This document shows, in pieces, positions 28,121 to 35,442 of a stretch of 64,000 nucleotides of DNA. A model generated the notes under the pieces. It was not told the origin of the DNA and did not search any database. It was given only the letters and a program-made list of their open reading frames with translations. The translations under genes were made by a program, and so were the position numbers. This DNA comes from Emcibacter sp. (GTDB taxonomy: Bacteria; Pseudomonadota; Alphaproteobacteria; Sphingomonadales; Emcibacteraceae). The DNA lies in NCBI GenBank assembly GCA_021741205.1, contig JAIOYI010000001.1, positions 1 to 64,000 on the forward strand, given 5' to 3'. Position 1 is the stretch's first letter. The number at the start of each line of letters is the position of its first letter.

Positions 28121-28145
28121 AAAAAAACCCGCCAAATAAGGCGGG
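28121..28145 (-). terminator. intrinsic terminator inside GTA cluster, before gp11
   Basis: Read on the minus strand, CCCGCC (28145-28140), loop TTATTT, GGCGGG (28133-28128) and a run of seven T (28127-28121). It is a textbook terminator on the sense strand of the cluster, 12 bp before the gp11 start codon. Confidence 0.85.
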
Positions 28146-28175
28146 CTTGATAAAAATGAATGGCTAGAAAAATAA

Positions 28176-28469
28176 CTAGCGCACAATATTGGCCAGGTTA
28201 AGCAAAGATATGGTGGCTCTGCCGATCAGAAACATGCCTGAATAGATCATGACATTGACCCATTTCATTTCCGCATATCCGCTATTGATATATTGGGCAA
28301 GAAAGACCAAAAGCATCACAAGACCAATGCCCTGCAATAAATTGGCACATAATTTTACCCCCCGCAAAATACGGGTGCGTTTCGGATCGGCCTCGGGTTT
28401 GATACCGGCTTTTCTGTCTGCAACCCTTTGACGTAGGGGTTTACGTGTTGTTGAATCTTTGACTGTCAT
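28176..28469 (-). CDS. small two-helix membrane protein inside GTA cluster
   Basis: A 97-residue protein I cannot assign. A basic N-terminus (KPLRQRVADRKAGIKPEADPKRTR) is followed by two hydrophobic segments (LLQGIGLVMLLVFLAQYI and VNVMIYSGMFLIGRATISLL). Two-helix small basic membrane proteins are typical of holins, but no endolysin is adjacent and the position between the tail chaperone and tape measure genes is unusual for one. It has no strong ribosome site. The gene is followed directly by the terminator at 28121-28145, so it looks like the last gene of a transcription segment. It could be a late insertion into the cluster. Confidence 0.6.
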   Translation of the reverse strand: MTVKDSTTRKPLRQRVADRKAGIKPEADPKRTRILRGVKLCANLLQGIGLVMLLVFLAQYINSGYAEMKWVNVMIYSGMFLIGRATISLLNLANIVR

Positions 28470-28478
28470 ATGAGCAAA

Positions 28479-28694
28479 TTACAACGTCTTATCACCAGAT
28501 ACAAGTGCATTTAGCTCTGCACGGCTCAAAGAATTTTGACCCACTGATTTTCCTAGGATTTTTTGCCAACCCCGATAAGCACACCAGAAATCTGACGGTG
28601 TCGCCCGCCAAAATTCATCTGGCGACCAACCAAAATTAACATAAGCGATTTGCGCATATCCTGCCCAATTAATCTGTTGAGTTTTCTGAACCAT
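28479..28694 (-). CDS. tail assembly chaperone (rcc01693/gp10.1 family)
   Basis: A 71-residue protein of the small phage tail assembly chaperone family that follows gp10 in RcGTA-like clusters. The pattern YVNFGWSPDEFWRATPSDFWCAYRGWQ with conserved aromatic residues, then LSRAELNALVSG, is characteristic. It starts inside the last codons of the preceding gp10 gene in another frame, overlapping by 26 bp, which fits translational coupling or a programmed frameshift pair as in other tailed phages. Confidence 0.85.
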   Translation of the reverse strand: MVQKTQQINWAGYAQIAYVNFGWSPDEFWRATPSDFWCAYRGWQKILGKSVGQNSLSRAELNALVSGDKTL

Positions 28695-29004
28695 CTAATC
28701 CCACAAGACATAAGGTAAGTAAATCACGCACAGTGGGGCTAATTTTTACAATTCCCCCCGACAACAGCAAGTTACCCACCTGCTCGAAATTTATTTTTTG
28801 CTCCATGGTTGCCCAGATAATCACGGTCATTTCCTTAAGACCCATATTGCCCTCTGAGGCCTTGACCGCAAGGGCAATGATACTGCCAAGCCGATCTTCA
28901 ATATCCATAATGGCTTGAAAGGTCGGCTTAAGACGATATTCTTCACCCCCAAGCGTTACTATGATGCTATTTTTAAAAGCAATATCATGCCTATGATCAA
29001 ACAT
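28669..29004 (-). CDS. GTA gp10-like tail tube chaperone protein
   Basis: A 111-residue protein of the gene transfer agent gp10 family (GTA TAC-like). Start at 29004 (MFDHRHDIAFKNSI) is preferred, because the upstream extension overlaps the previous gene and lacks family features. The core VTLGGEEYRLKPTFQAIMDIEDRLGSIIALA, with the basic-acidic alternation, matches the family's typical FAIMRIEERLG-like segment. It overlaps the major tail tube gene by 8 bp and the gp10.1 gene by 26 bp. Confidence 0.85.
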   Translation of the reverse strand: MFDHRHDIAFKNSIIVTLGGEEYRLKPTFQAIMDIEDRLGSIIALAVKASEGNMGLKEMTVIIWATMEQKINFEQVGNLLLSGGIVKISPTVRDLLTLCLVGLDGSENSTD

Positions 29005-29410
29005 TGGAGAAGCCCACCACGCCTGAACTTTCCAAAGCAATATTATAGGTTCTTTCCCCGTTATAATCTCCCGCATATTCCAATGATGTCACCTGAAAGG
29101 CACCCGTGAAATTGGCACCACTTTCAAAAGTCACCTGATAATTATCCACACTACTGGTCAGTGCCTTGGTCTGAAGCAAGGTCTCGCTTGCAGAATTTGT
29201 AAAAATACCACTACCTGCAAGGGAAATATGCCGATTGCCCGCCCCAGATAATATTTCCCGCCAACCACCAGACATTTTATGGCTAACATCAACCATCTCA
29301 TTATTAATGCGCAGTGATGTAGATCGCATTCCGCCCACCACATCAAATATCTCTGTGGCCCCACCATCGCCAATTTTCAATAGGAAGGCCCGGCCTTTTT
29401 CTGCTGTCAT
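28997..29410 (-). CDS. major tail tube protein (GTA gp9-like)
   Basis: A 137-residue major tail protein of the RcGTA gp9 type. It contains KGRAFLLKIGDGGATEIFDVVGGMRSTSLRINNEMVDVSHKMSGGWRE, a pattern diagnostic of siphovirus-type tail tube subunits in GTA clusters (GM.ts..iN...vDvT...S.gwRe). A C-terminal beta segment, FTGAFQVTSLEYAGDYNGERTYNIALESSG, follows. It polymerises into the tail tube. Confidence 0.93.
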   Translation of the reverse strand: MTAEKGRAFLLKIGDGGATEIFDVVGGMRSTSLRINNEMVDVSHKMSGGWREILSGAGNRHISLAGSGIFTNSASETLLQTKALTSSVDNYQVTFESGANFTGAFQVTSLEYAGDYNGERTYNIALESSGVVGFSNV

Positions 29411-29443
29411 CTGTTTAGTCTCCTCAATCTAACTGTAAAATAT

Positions 29444-29851
29444 TTATAAAATTTGGATGGTACGGCCTCGGAATCGTAAAATACCGTGATTAACCTGACC
29501 ATCCCCGTCAAAAAAATTCTCATAAAAAAAGAAATTCAACCCAACAAGCTCATGTCCATCAAGGTTGAGATTTTGTCCCGAAAGAAGTGTTGCAACCTGA
29601 TCGGAAAGCTTTCTCACTTCGCTGCCCCCTTTATGTCCAGACCAGATATGAATATCAATGAGATGTTCCTGCCCCTTGAAATCCTTAGCTGACCAATCTG
29701 TTGCGCTGCCGTCGCCTATGGTGATGTAGGGCAATTTTTGTCCCTCTGGAGCTGGGTCAAGAATTCCTGAAATTGTGGACATCAAATTATTGTCACTGGC
29801 CAGTTTGTCATAAACGGCCTGCCACAGGCTTTGCATTGCAAATTGCGTCAT
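29444..29851 (-). CDS. DUF3168 tail terminator protein (GTA gp8-like)
   Basis: A 135-residue DUF3168 protein, the family that caps the tail tube at the head end in RcGTA (gp8). Typical features are AVYDKLASDNNLMSTISGILDPAPEGQKLPYITIGDGSATDWSAKDFKGQEH and DIHIWSGHKGGSEVRKLSDQVATLL. It is preceded by the HK97-gp10-like gene with a 32-bp gap and followed by the tube gene. Confidence 0.9.
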   Translation of the reverse strand: MTQFAMQSLWQAVYDKLASDNNLMSTISGILDPAPEGQKLPYITIGDGSATDWSAKDFKGQEHLIDIHIWSGHKGGSEVRKLSDQVATLLSGQNLNLDGHELVGLNFFFYENFFDGDGQVNHGILRFRGRTIQIL

Positions 29852-29883
29852 AGTAATATCTTTCCATAAAAGGGGCGGGATGA

Positions 29884-30207
29884 TTAGGGGTTAAGCTTTG
29901 AAATTAAATCCGAATAGGTCACCTTTACCTCCTCAACCGAAGGCGTCAAAAAAGGACGGGGTGGGAATTTTACGGTTCCAAACTCCACATAGCGGGCATA
30001 GGATATATCCGTTAAAACCCGAAAATTATTATCCCCATCTTTTTCAACTCTGATGGACTCTGCAAGCGGACTATTACCGCTTTTATGGTTTAAATTCCGG
30101 TAAACCCGCTTTTTCGAATTTTCCGCAATCTGACCAGCCATCTTTTCCATAAGATTCACAAGGGATTTATCATACTGATCCATCCGATAAGATAATTTCA
30201 AAGTCAT
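29884..30207 (-). CDS. HK97 gp10-like head-tail joining protein
   Basis: A 107-residue protein of the HK97 gp10/minor tail family. It has KNSKKRVYRNLNHKSGNSPLAESIRV (small-basic helix followed by a sNhksGnLa-like turn) and YARYVEFGTVKFPPRPFLTPSVEE, which is the family signature. It probably sits between head closure and tail terminator. RcGTA itself lacks a separate gene of this family at this place, so this is a difference from the basic plan. It has 2 bp spacing to the previous gene. Confidence 0.85.
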   Translation of the reverse strand: MTLKLSYRMDQYDKSLVNLMEKMAGQIAENSKKRVYRNLNHKSGNSPLAESIRVEKDGDNNFRVLTDISYARYVEFGTVKFPPRPFLTPSVEEVKVTYSDLISKLNP

Positions 30208-30209
30208 TT

Positions 30210-30527
30210 TCAGGGATGATCCTCTACCATATGAAACTCTAAAATCTGTTTTCGATTATCGGGGTTAAGCATGCTCAAAACTCGATAATTTTTCCCCTGC
30301 CAAAGAATATTTCTGGTAGCAAGAAGCCTGTCGTCGTAACGAATACGGACCAGATAGAGGGGAGAGAGATAACGTTGTCTTGCTGCATTTTTTATGTCCG
30401 ATGATTTAACAATGACTTCTGCCCAAACCATAGCAATATCTTGCGAGCTTTCTTGAAATTCCCCCGCCAAGACCGAGGTCAGAATTTGTTTCTGACAGGT
30501 GATTTTATGATGCAATGATCTCGTCAT
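30210..30527 (-). CDS. head closure / head-tail stopper protein (GTA gp7-like)
   Basis: A 105-residue protein of the phage head-tail joining (SPP1 gp16-like) family. The start at 30527 (MTRSLHHKITCQKQIL) gives a TAATG overlap with the gp6 stop, typical of coupled translation. The extension upstream overlaps gp6 and is not conserved-looking. Family features are MVWAEVIVKSSDIKNAARQ, VRIRYDDRLLATRNILWQGKNYRVLSMLNPDNRKQILEFHMVE. Confidence 0.85.
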   Translation of the reverse strand: MTRSLHHKITCQKQILTSVLAGEFQESSQDIAMVWAEVIVKSSDIKNAARQRYLSPLYLVRIRYDDRLLATRNILWQGKNYRVLSMLNPDNRKQILEFHMVEDHP

Positions 30528-31084
30528 TATAAGGATACCCGTCGATAAGATTGCCATAATCTTTCCGCCAAAAGATAGGCCTGATTTTCTGCTAATCGTC
30601 CGCCGTCATAGGCACCTGCTATCCAATGCAATATCCCAAGGCGGATATCATGAGGAATTGCATTCTGATGATCCCCAAATCCTGCACTAATGGTTATTCT
30701 AATACCAGACACATCTCGCTCTGGGTCTGGCCATAAAAAGCCTGATATGGGTATGATTTTTGCCCCATATGACATATTATCCAGACTATAGTTGATCGCA
30801 CTTATTTCTTGAAATATATCCGATGACCAATATTCAATTTTATCCACAGAAAGAATGGGAGAAAGCGGAATTTCAATGACACCCTCCTCCCAATCATTCA
30901 AGGTCAGTTGCCATTGCTGAGCGATTAGTTTACGTCCGATAAAATTTTCGCAACAATTCATGGCCGCTCTGATGTACGAGACCAATAGGGCATCTTCATC
31001 CTCATGGGAAATCTTAAGAAAGTCCCTGACCTCAGACAATAAAACAGGAAGTTGTGCGGGGGCTGTTATAAGTTCAATTTTCAT
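30527..31084 (-). CDS. head-tail connector (gp6 / phiE125 gp8 family)
   Basis: A 185-residue head-tail connector. The start (LITAPAQLPVLLSEVRDFLKISHEDEDALLVSYIRAAMNCCENFIGRKLIAQQWQL) is a clear phiE125 gp8/HK97 gp6-like adaptor signature. A beta-rich middle (IPLSPILSVDKIEYWS) and a helical end (IRLGILHWIAGAYDGGR) complete the fold. It overlaps the preceding fibre-tail adaptor gene by 4 bp. Confidence 0.9.
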   Translation of the reverse strand: MKIELITAPAQLPVLLSEVRDFLKISHEDEDALLVSYIRAAMNCCENFIGRKLIAQQWQLTLNDWEEGVIEIPLSPILSVDKIEYWSSDIFQEISAINYSLDNMSYGAKIIPISGFLWPDPERDVSGIRITISAGFGDHQNAIPHDIRLGILHWIAGAYDGGRLAENQAYLLAERLWQSYRRVSL

Positions 31085-31374
31085 TTTTCTTCAATCCTGA
31101 TGCTGATGGTTCGTTCATCCGTTCGGCTCTGATTGGTCACAATTCTGTTGGTCAATTGATAAATATGACCCGCAATTCCACCCGATACAAAAACCGTAGC
31201 AACATTCGATACAAGAGGGGGAATGTGATCAACAGCCAGATCATTGACAGAACCTTCGGGAAATATAAACCAATCGCTCGTCATAACCTGTTCCGTATCC
31301 AACAGATAATTTGTCGCCCAATCGATGACATAATCAATGACCGCATTAGGGTCTTTAATAAATTGCTCACTCAT
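31081..31374 (-). CDS. phage fibre-tail adaptor-like protein
   Basis: A 97-residue protein. The start at 31374 (MSEQFIKDPNAVIDYVIDWATNYL) overlaps the end of the preceding gene by 4 bp. The pattern DWATNYLLDTEQVMTSDWFIFPEGS, then ATVFVSGGIAGHIYQLTNRIVTNQSRTDERTISIRIEEK, is that of small phage proteins annotated as fibre-tail adaptor or head decoration partners. It is absent from the RcGTA core order. It forms a module with the next two upstream genes. Confidence 0.75.
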   Translation of the reverse strand: MSEQFIKDPNAVIDYVIDWATNYLLDTEQVMTSDWFIFPEGSVNDLAVDHIPPLVSNVATVFVSGGIAGHIYQLTNRIVTNQSRTDERTISIRIEEK

Positions 31375-31754
31375 AGGGTTGGATCCGCAATTTCTATATC
31401 CCACGTCCCAAGAGTGAGCGAACTACCCGCCGTAAGACCAAGAGCCGTACAGGTGGTCACATAAAGCAGGACACTGTTTACCGTATCAAGTAAGGCAACA
31501 TGATCAGCGGTTCCCGTATTATCCACCGTAATGCCTGCCTTTTCTATGATGGAGACTTTGCGACCACTCACATCACCATTGGCAAGAATAAAGTCTGTTC
31601 CCGTCATAATAACATCGGCCAGAAAATTTAATCCGCCCACATTTGCCGCCGCAAAGTCCGCCGGTTGCCCCGCACAGGCGGTCATAAGTGTACATTTTGT
31701 CTTTATTTCATTGAGTGCCGCATCCAGCACACTATCATTGACTATTTTTCCCAT
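31371..31754 (-). CDS. conserved phage structural protein, unknown role
   Basis: A 127-residue protein commonly found in phage head or fibre modules. An alpha-helical start (MGKIVNDSVLDAALNEIKTKCTLMTACAGQPADFAAAN) is followed by beta segments (SGRKVSIIEKAGITV, HVALLDTVNSVLLYVTTCTAL) and a Gly-Thr-Trp end (TLGTWDIEIADPTL). The C-terminal strand layout suggests a capsid-attached or fibre base protein. I cannot name a family with certainty. Two bases separate it from the LamG protein gene. Confidence 0.7.
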   Translation of the reverse strand: MGKIVNDSVLDAALNEIKTKCTLMTACAGQPADFAAANVGGLNFLADVIMTGTDFILANGDVSGRKVSIIEKAGITVDNTGTADHVALLDTVNSVLLYVTTCTALGLTAGSSLTLGTWDIEIADPTL

Positions 31755-31756
31755 AA

Positions 31757-33208
31757 TTAGATCCTTAATGTTCGATTGTTGGAAGGTTGTATTTTTCTGG
31801 TTCTGGTCGCAGAGGATAAAACCCTGCGAGCCTTCTGCGCTTGATGTCTTCTGGCGGGATGGGGGCTATAGGATAACGGATCATATAAGCCAATATTATC
31901 GTTGCTTAATCCATGGGCAGCATTCATGGTGAGCAGCGCATGAAGTTGTATAGGCGTCAAAATATCCGATGCGAGCAAATGTAGAGCCGTCAAAATATTT
32001 AAAGAAAGCCCCAGATTTAAAGAAATATTATCATTCGTGAGGTTATGACTACTTTTGTGAATAGTTATTCCGTGTAACTGCGATAAAGCCGAGCCATCCG
32101 AGGTCACAGTATGATTTATGGGCGATATAGCAAGCACAGAGCCAGAAGCCGCAACAGATGTTCCCGCCGTGGCAAAGGTGGCAGGTGCAGATTGATTATT
32201 ATATTCCGTGATATACCAGCCATCGGTATAGCTGTTCATATCCACAACTAAATTATCGATCAAACCCGTGTAATATGACCACGAATAGGACGCTGTCTCA
32301 TAGCCTATGGCGAGTTCACCCGTTGAGGAAACCATAGCCAAGGCATTATTGGAGGCGGGTGTGATCAATACACCATTCACCAGCACCTTAAAATAGCCAC
32401 CCCGAGCGCTGTCATAGTCAACGTCAATCTTCTGCCATATCCCCGCACTAATCACCCCAGAGGAGGAAATCCATCGAGTGCTAGAGCCGCCCGAATAAAC
32501 CCGCAAAGACCCCGTAGCATCCCATAATCCTATACGTAATTCTTGGGTGCCGTTTTTATCCAAGAAAACAGTTCTCTTTAAAACGTCTGGTTTAATCCAA
32601 AATGAAATGCGTCTTGTGGTATAGGATACGGGCAAGGGGTTTGGAATATTAACCCCATCATCAATACCATCTAAATGCAGGGCTTGATTAATTTGTCCTG
32701 TTTGTAAGTCCCCAAGCACCATAGACCCCGTGGTTGTGCCATCAACATTACCCGAACTGTCTATTATTTGTGGTGCTGTTACCGAAGGATCATCATTTAA
32801 GTGATAGACTACTTTTTGAGCCGACCAAACCGCATTGCGCCCATAAGGATCGGTGGCAAGGGGCTGCACCTCACCCGCTTTCTTATACCAAACATAAATT
32901 GTGGTATTTGCCATATAAGATACGCTCGGCACTTTGACATGTATCTCACAAATCCGACTGGCGGGGGTGGCTGATGTGACAAAGGACACAACCTCACAAG
33001 GAAGCTGATTTGTTCCCGCCGCATCACTGGAAAAACGAATATCACCGCCACCGTTTAAAGCTGAATTTGCCCCCCCATCGACAATTTCAGAATTCAGGTA
33101 GTCAAGGGTGACCAGAAAAGGATAGTTGGTTAAATTTGCTGTACCATTGACCTTAGTATAGTCAATGATAATCGGCTGTTTTCTGCCCCATCCTGTTGGA
33201 AATGCCAT
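31757..33208 (-). CDS. DUF2341 plus LamG-like lectin domain protein, probable head fibre
   Basis: A 483-residue protein. The N-terminus (WGRKQPIIIDYTKVNGTANLTNYPFLVTLDYLN) through ANTTIYVWYKKAG is a DUF2341 domain, a beta-sandwich found in surface and phage fibre proteins. The middle (about 125-325) is a LamG/concanavalin-like jelly roll: VYHLNDDPSVTAPQIIDSSGNVDGTTTG, ALHLDGIDDGVNIPNP, RISFWIKPD and GLIDNLVVDMNSYTDGW. The C-terminal third has repeated LHxLxS segments and ends in a basic tail with KARRVLSSATRTRK. Carbohydrate binding at the particle surface is the natural inference. It lies just after the capsid gene and terminator. Confidence 0.8.
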   Translation of the reverse strand: MAFPTGWGRKQPIIIDYTKVNGTANLTNYPFLVTLDYLNSEIVDGGANSALNGGGDIRFSSDAAGTNQLPCEVVSFVTSATPASRICEIHVKVPSVSYMANTTIYVWYKKAGEVQPLATDPYGRNAVWSAQKVVYHLNDDPSVTAPQIIDSSGNVDGTTTGSMVLGDLQTGQINQALHLDGIDDGVNIPNPLPVSYTTRRISFWIKPDVLKRTVFLDKNGTQELRIGLWDATGSLRVYSGGSSTRWISSSGVISAGIWQKIDVDYDSARGGYFKVLVNGVLITPASNNALAMVSSTGELAIGYETASYSWSYYTGLIDNLVVDMNSYTDGWYITEYNNQSAPATFATAGTSVAASGSVLAISPINHTVTSDGSALSQLHGITIHKSSHNLTNDNISLNLGLSLNILTALHLLASDILTPIQLHALLTMNAAHGLSNDNIGLYDPLSYSPHPARRHQAQKARRVLSSATRTRKIQPSNNRTLRI

Positions 33209-33230
33209 GACTTATCCTTAATAAATTTAT

Positions 33231-33264
33231 CAAAAAAATAGGGACGACAAAACAAAGTCGTCCC
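33231..33264 (-). terminator. intrinsic terminator directly after major capsid gene
   Basis: On the minus strand GGGACGAC (33264-33257), an 8-nt loop, GTCGTCCC (33248-33241), then TATTTTTTT (33240-33232). It lies between the capsid gene end (33291) and the DUF2341 gene. It would give more capsid than tail mRNA unless bypassed. Confidence 0.85.
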
Positions 33265-33290
33265 CACAGTTTCTAGGAGGAAAAAATTTT

Positions 33291-34499
33291 CTATAAGGCA
33301 AATTGCAGCAGTTTGATCGCCTGATCGTTGGTCACGGCACCGCCTACCCGTTTTGTGGTATAGAAATGGACATAAGGTTTATTGGAATAGGGATCACGTA
33401 GAATCTTTGTCCCCATACGATCCGTTATGGTATAGGCGCGTTTCATATTGGCAAAACAAAGCGACAAAGATGATGCGGCCTTTGTTGGCATATCAGAAAC
33501 TTCCACCACAGGATAACCAAGCAAGGTGGATGGCGTTCCGCTTTCCATACCAGGTCGCCATAAATAATTGCCGTCCACATCTTTAAATTTACGGATTTCA
33601 GCAAGAAGGCTCGTATTCATATAAAATTTTGCTGCTGAACGATAGCCAGACTTCATAGCATGAATAATATCCACCAGAATATCAGACGGATCTGATACCG
33701 CCCAATTGCCTGCAACACCTGTCTTTAGGGCTTGAAGCTGACCAAATGTTCGGCTGCTGTCATCGGCGGTACTCACCGTATATTGCAAAAAGCCTTTTGG
33801 TTTGTTGGTACCATTACCATTCACGAAGGCATCATTTTCCTGATAAGAAAATTCTTCGGCAAGTTCCTCGGACAACCAGCGTTCCACATTAAAGTTCGCA
33901 TCATCTAGCATAGTCTGAGTGGCCGCAGGGTTGGCATAAATTTCGCCGAGTGGGGGAATGATTTCTTGTAAGGTTGGCGTGTTGGTTTCAACACGGGCGC
34001 CTGTTTCAGAAATCCAGCCAGAGGTAATACCTCCCACATTAACGAGCTTCTTATATCTTGAAGATCCAATCGCAACCACATTGGCATCCGCCCGAATAGG
34101 GGACAAATCCCGCAGACGTTTCTCAATTTCCTGATCCAATTCAATAGGAACCGCAAAGCCCCCATCGGTATCAATGGCCGTACTCAAAGCCTTTTGGTCC
34201 AGTTTCTGTTCATGTCCTTTACGAATAAAACCATTAAAGAAATGCTTTTTTTGCTCCAACTGCACCATATCTTGATCCTCTTTTAAGGATAGGTTAGGAC
34301 GATGTGAAGCAGCATGCAGACGATTTGCCTTAAGAGAAAGCTCATCCAATTCCTTATTCATGCGAGTTAATTTTTCTTCTGTCAGAACGTCTGTCTGCCC
34401 TTTGCTTTCAATGTCTGCTAATCTTTCATCATTGGCAGACTTGAAATTTTCAAAAGAACGGGTAAGATTTTCCAACGCCTCTTTGGTTTCCAGTGTCAT
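33291..34499 (-). CDS. HK97-family major capsid protein (GTA gp5-like)
   Basis: A 402-residue HK97-fold major capsid protein with its own scaffolding delta domain. Residues 1-105 are coiled coil (FENFKSANDERLADIESKG). The mature capsid starts near HFFNGFIRKG. Core motifs are LSTAIDTDGGFAVPIELDQEIEKRLRD, WISETGARVETNTPTLQEIIPPLGEIYANPAATQTMLDDANFNVERWLSEELAEEFSYQENDAFVNGNGTNKPKG and the end YVHFYTTKRVGGAVTNDQAIKLLQFAL. Protease processing by the next gene's product is expected. A small inverted repeat before its start could act as a weak terminator. Confidence 0.96.
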   Translation of the reverse strand: MTLETKEALENLTRSFENFKSANDERLADIESKGQTDVLTEEKLTRMNKELDELSLKANRLHAASHRPNLSLKEDQDMVQLEQKKHFFNGFIRKGHEQKLDQKALSTAIDTDGGFAVPIELDQEIEKRLRDLSPIRADANVVAIGSSRYKKLVNVGGITSGWISETGARVETNTPTLQEIIPPLGEIYANPAATQTMLDDANFNVERWLSEELAEEFSYQENDAFVNGNGTNKPKGFLQYTVSTADDSSRTFGQLQALKTGVAGNWAVSDPSDILVDIIHAMKSGYRSAAKFYMNTSLLAEIRKFKDVDGNYLWRPGMESGTPSTLLGYPVVEVSDMPTKAASSLSLCFANMKRAYTITDRMGTKILRDPYSNKPYVHFYTTKRVGGAVTNDQAIKLLQFAL

Positions 34500-34534
34500 A
34501 TAGTCATATTCCTTAATTAAAATGTAAAAATGCC

Positions 34535-35110
34535 CTATGATTTCGAATGATTAGGGCGGGGTTTATGCCCAGTGGCAGCACCAGAAGACGGTGGTGCCAT
34601 AAGAGCGGTTAAATGCCGAAGACCGGCAACTAATGCGGACTCGTTCACTGTCGTGACCTTTTCCGATTTAAAGGAAAATATTCGTGAGAATTCATTCATA
34701 GGAAAGGTCACAAGAGATATTTCCCATAAATCAACCTCCTTAAGTACCCGTACGCCATCCGAACGCTGATAAGATTTTAGGGTATGAAATCCAATGGAAA
34801 GACCGTCTAACGCCCTTGCATTCAACAGTTGGTAGGCTTCCCTTGCCCGTTCAACATCAAGAATAAGACGACCCTTAATATAAAGCCCCCTCTTATCCTC
34901 ATAGGCCTCATCCAAAATGCCCATAGGTTCCTTCGGATCATGTTGCCAAAGAAATTTAATGCCACCCGCTCCCCGATCTTGCAGAGATTTTTGAAAAGCA
35001 CCCGGCTCAATAAGATCATTGCCCCGATCAACCACATTAAACACACTGGCATAGCCCTCGAAATGACCAATTTGTCCATCGGGCATCATTTTTAAATCAT
35101 GTAATATCAT
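34535..35110 (-). CDS. prohead protease (GTA gp4-like, HK97 gp4 family)
   Basis: A 191-residue prohead serine protease (family U35/S78). Features are GYASVFNVVDRGNDLIEPGAF, ILDEAYEDKRGLYIKGRLILDVERAREAYQLLNARALDGLSIGFHTL and the catalytic-site segment DLWEISLVTFPMNEFSRIF. The nucleophile region LSIGF is typical. It cleaves the capsid delta domain during head maturation. It is directly adjacent to the small preceding gene. The C-terminal tail (MAPPSSGAATGHKPRPNHSKS) is disordered. Confidence 0.94.
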   Translation of the reverse strand: MILHDLKMMPDGQIGHFEGYASVFNVVDRGNDLIEPGAFQKSLQDRGAGGIKFLWQHDPKEPMGILDEAYEDKRGLYIKGRLILDVERAREAYQLLNARALDGLSIGFHTLKSYQRSDGVRVLKEVDLWEISLVTFPMNEFSRIFSFKSEKVTTVNESALVAGLRHLTALMAPPSSGAATGHKPRPNHSKS

Positions 35111-35431
35111 TTATTGTCCAAAGGTTTGTCCAAGCTGAATAAGCTTGAATTTGACGGCAAGCCCTAGCATCAGAGCCGAAAAACACAGACGCATGAGCCA
35201 ACGGATCACAGCCTGACGTGCGGTTTTTTTGGTATCGCGCCAACTGTCCAAAAGATCCCTAAGCTCGGAAATATCATGACCTGCATTCTCATCGCTTAAC
35301 CCCAATTGAGCGAGCGCACGAGCAGCCCCCTCTTCTGAGGCTTGTGCAATAAGAAGATAGATATTTTCATCAGAAACTTTTTGATCTTTTGCTTGACGCA
35401 CGGCCTGAAGAAGTCCAGAACCTATTCTCAT
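35111..35431 (-). CDS. small GTA gp3.5-position protein
   Basis: A 106-residue protein between portal and protease genes, the place of the RcGTA g3.5 gene. A helical body (LLIAQASEEGAARALAQLGLSDENAGHDISELRDLLDSWRDTKKTARQAVIRW) ends in one hydrophobic helix (LMRLCFSALMLGLAVKF). The helical stretch ELRDLLDSWRDTK followed by a C-terminal membrane segment matches what is known for DUF6127-type proteins of this position. Role in head assembly is unproven. It ends immediately before the protease start. Confidence 0.75.
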   Translation of the reverse strand: MRIGSGLLQAVRQAKDQKVSDENIYLLIAQASEEGAARALAQLGLSDENAGHDISELRDLLDSWRDTKKTARQAVIRWLMRLCFSALMLGLAVKFKLIQLGQTFGQ

Positions 35432-35442
35432 GACTTAACCCT

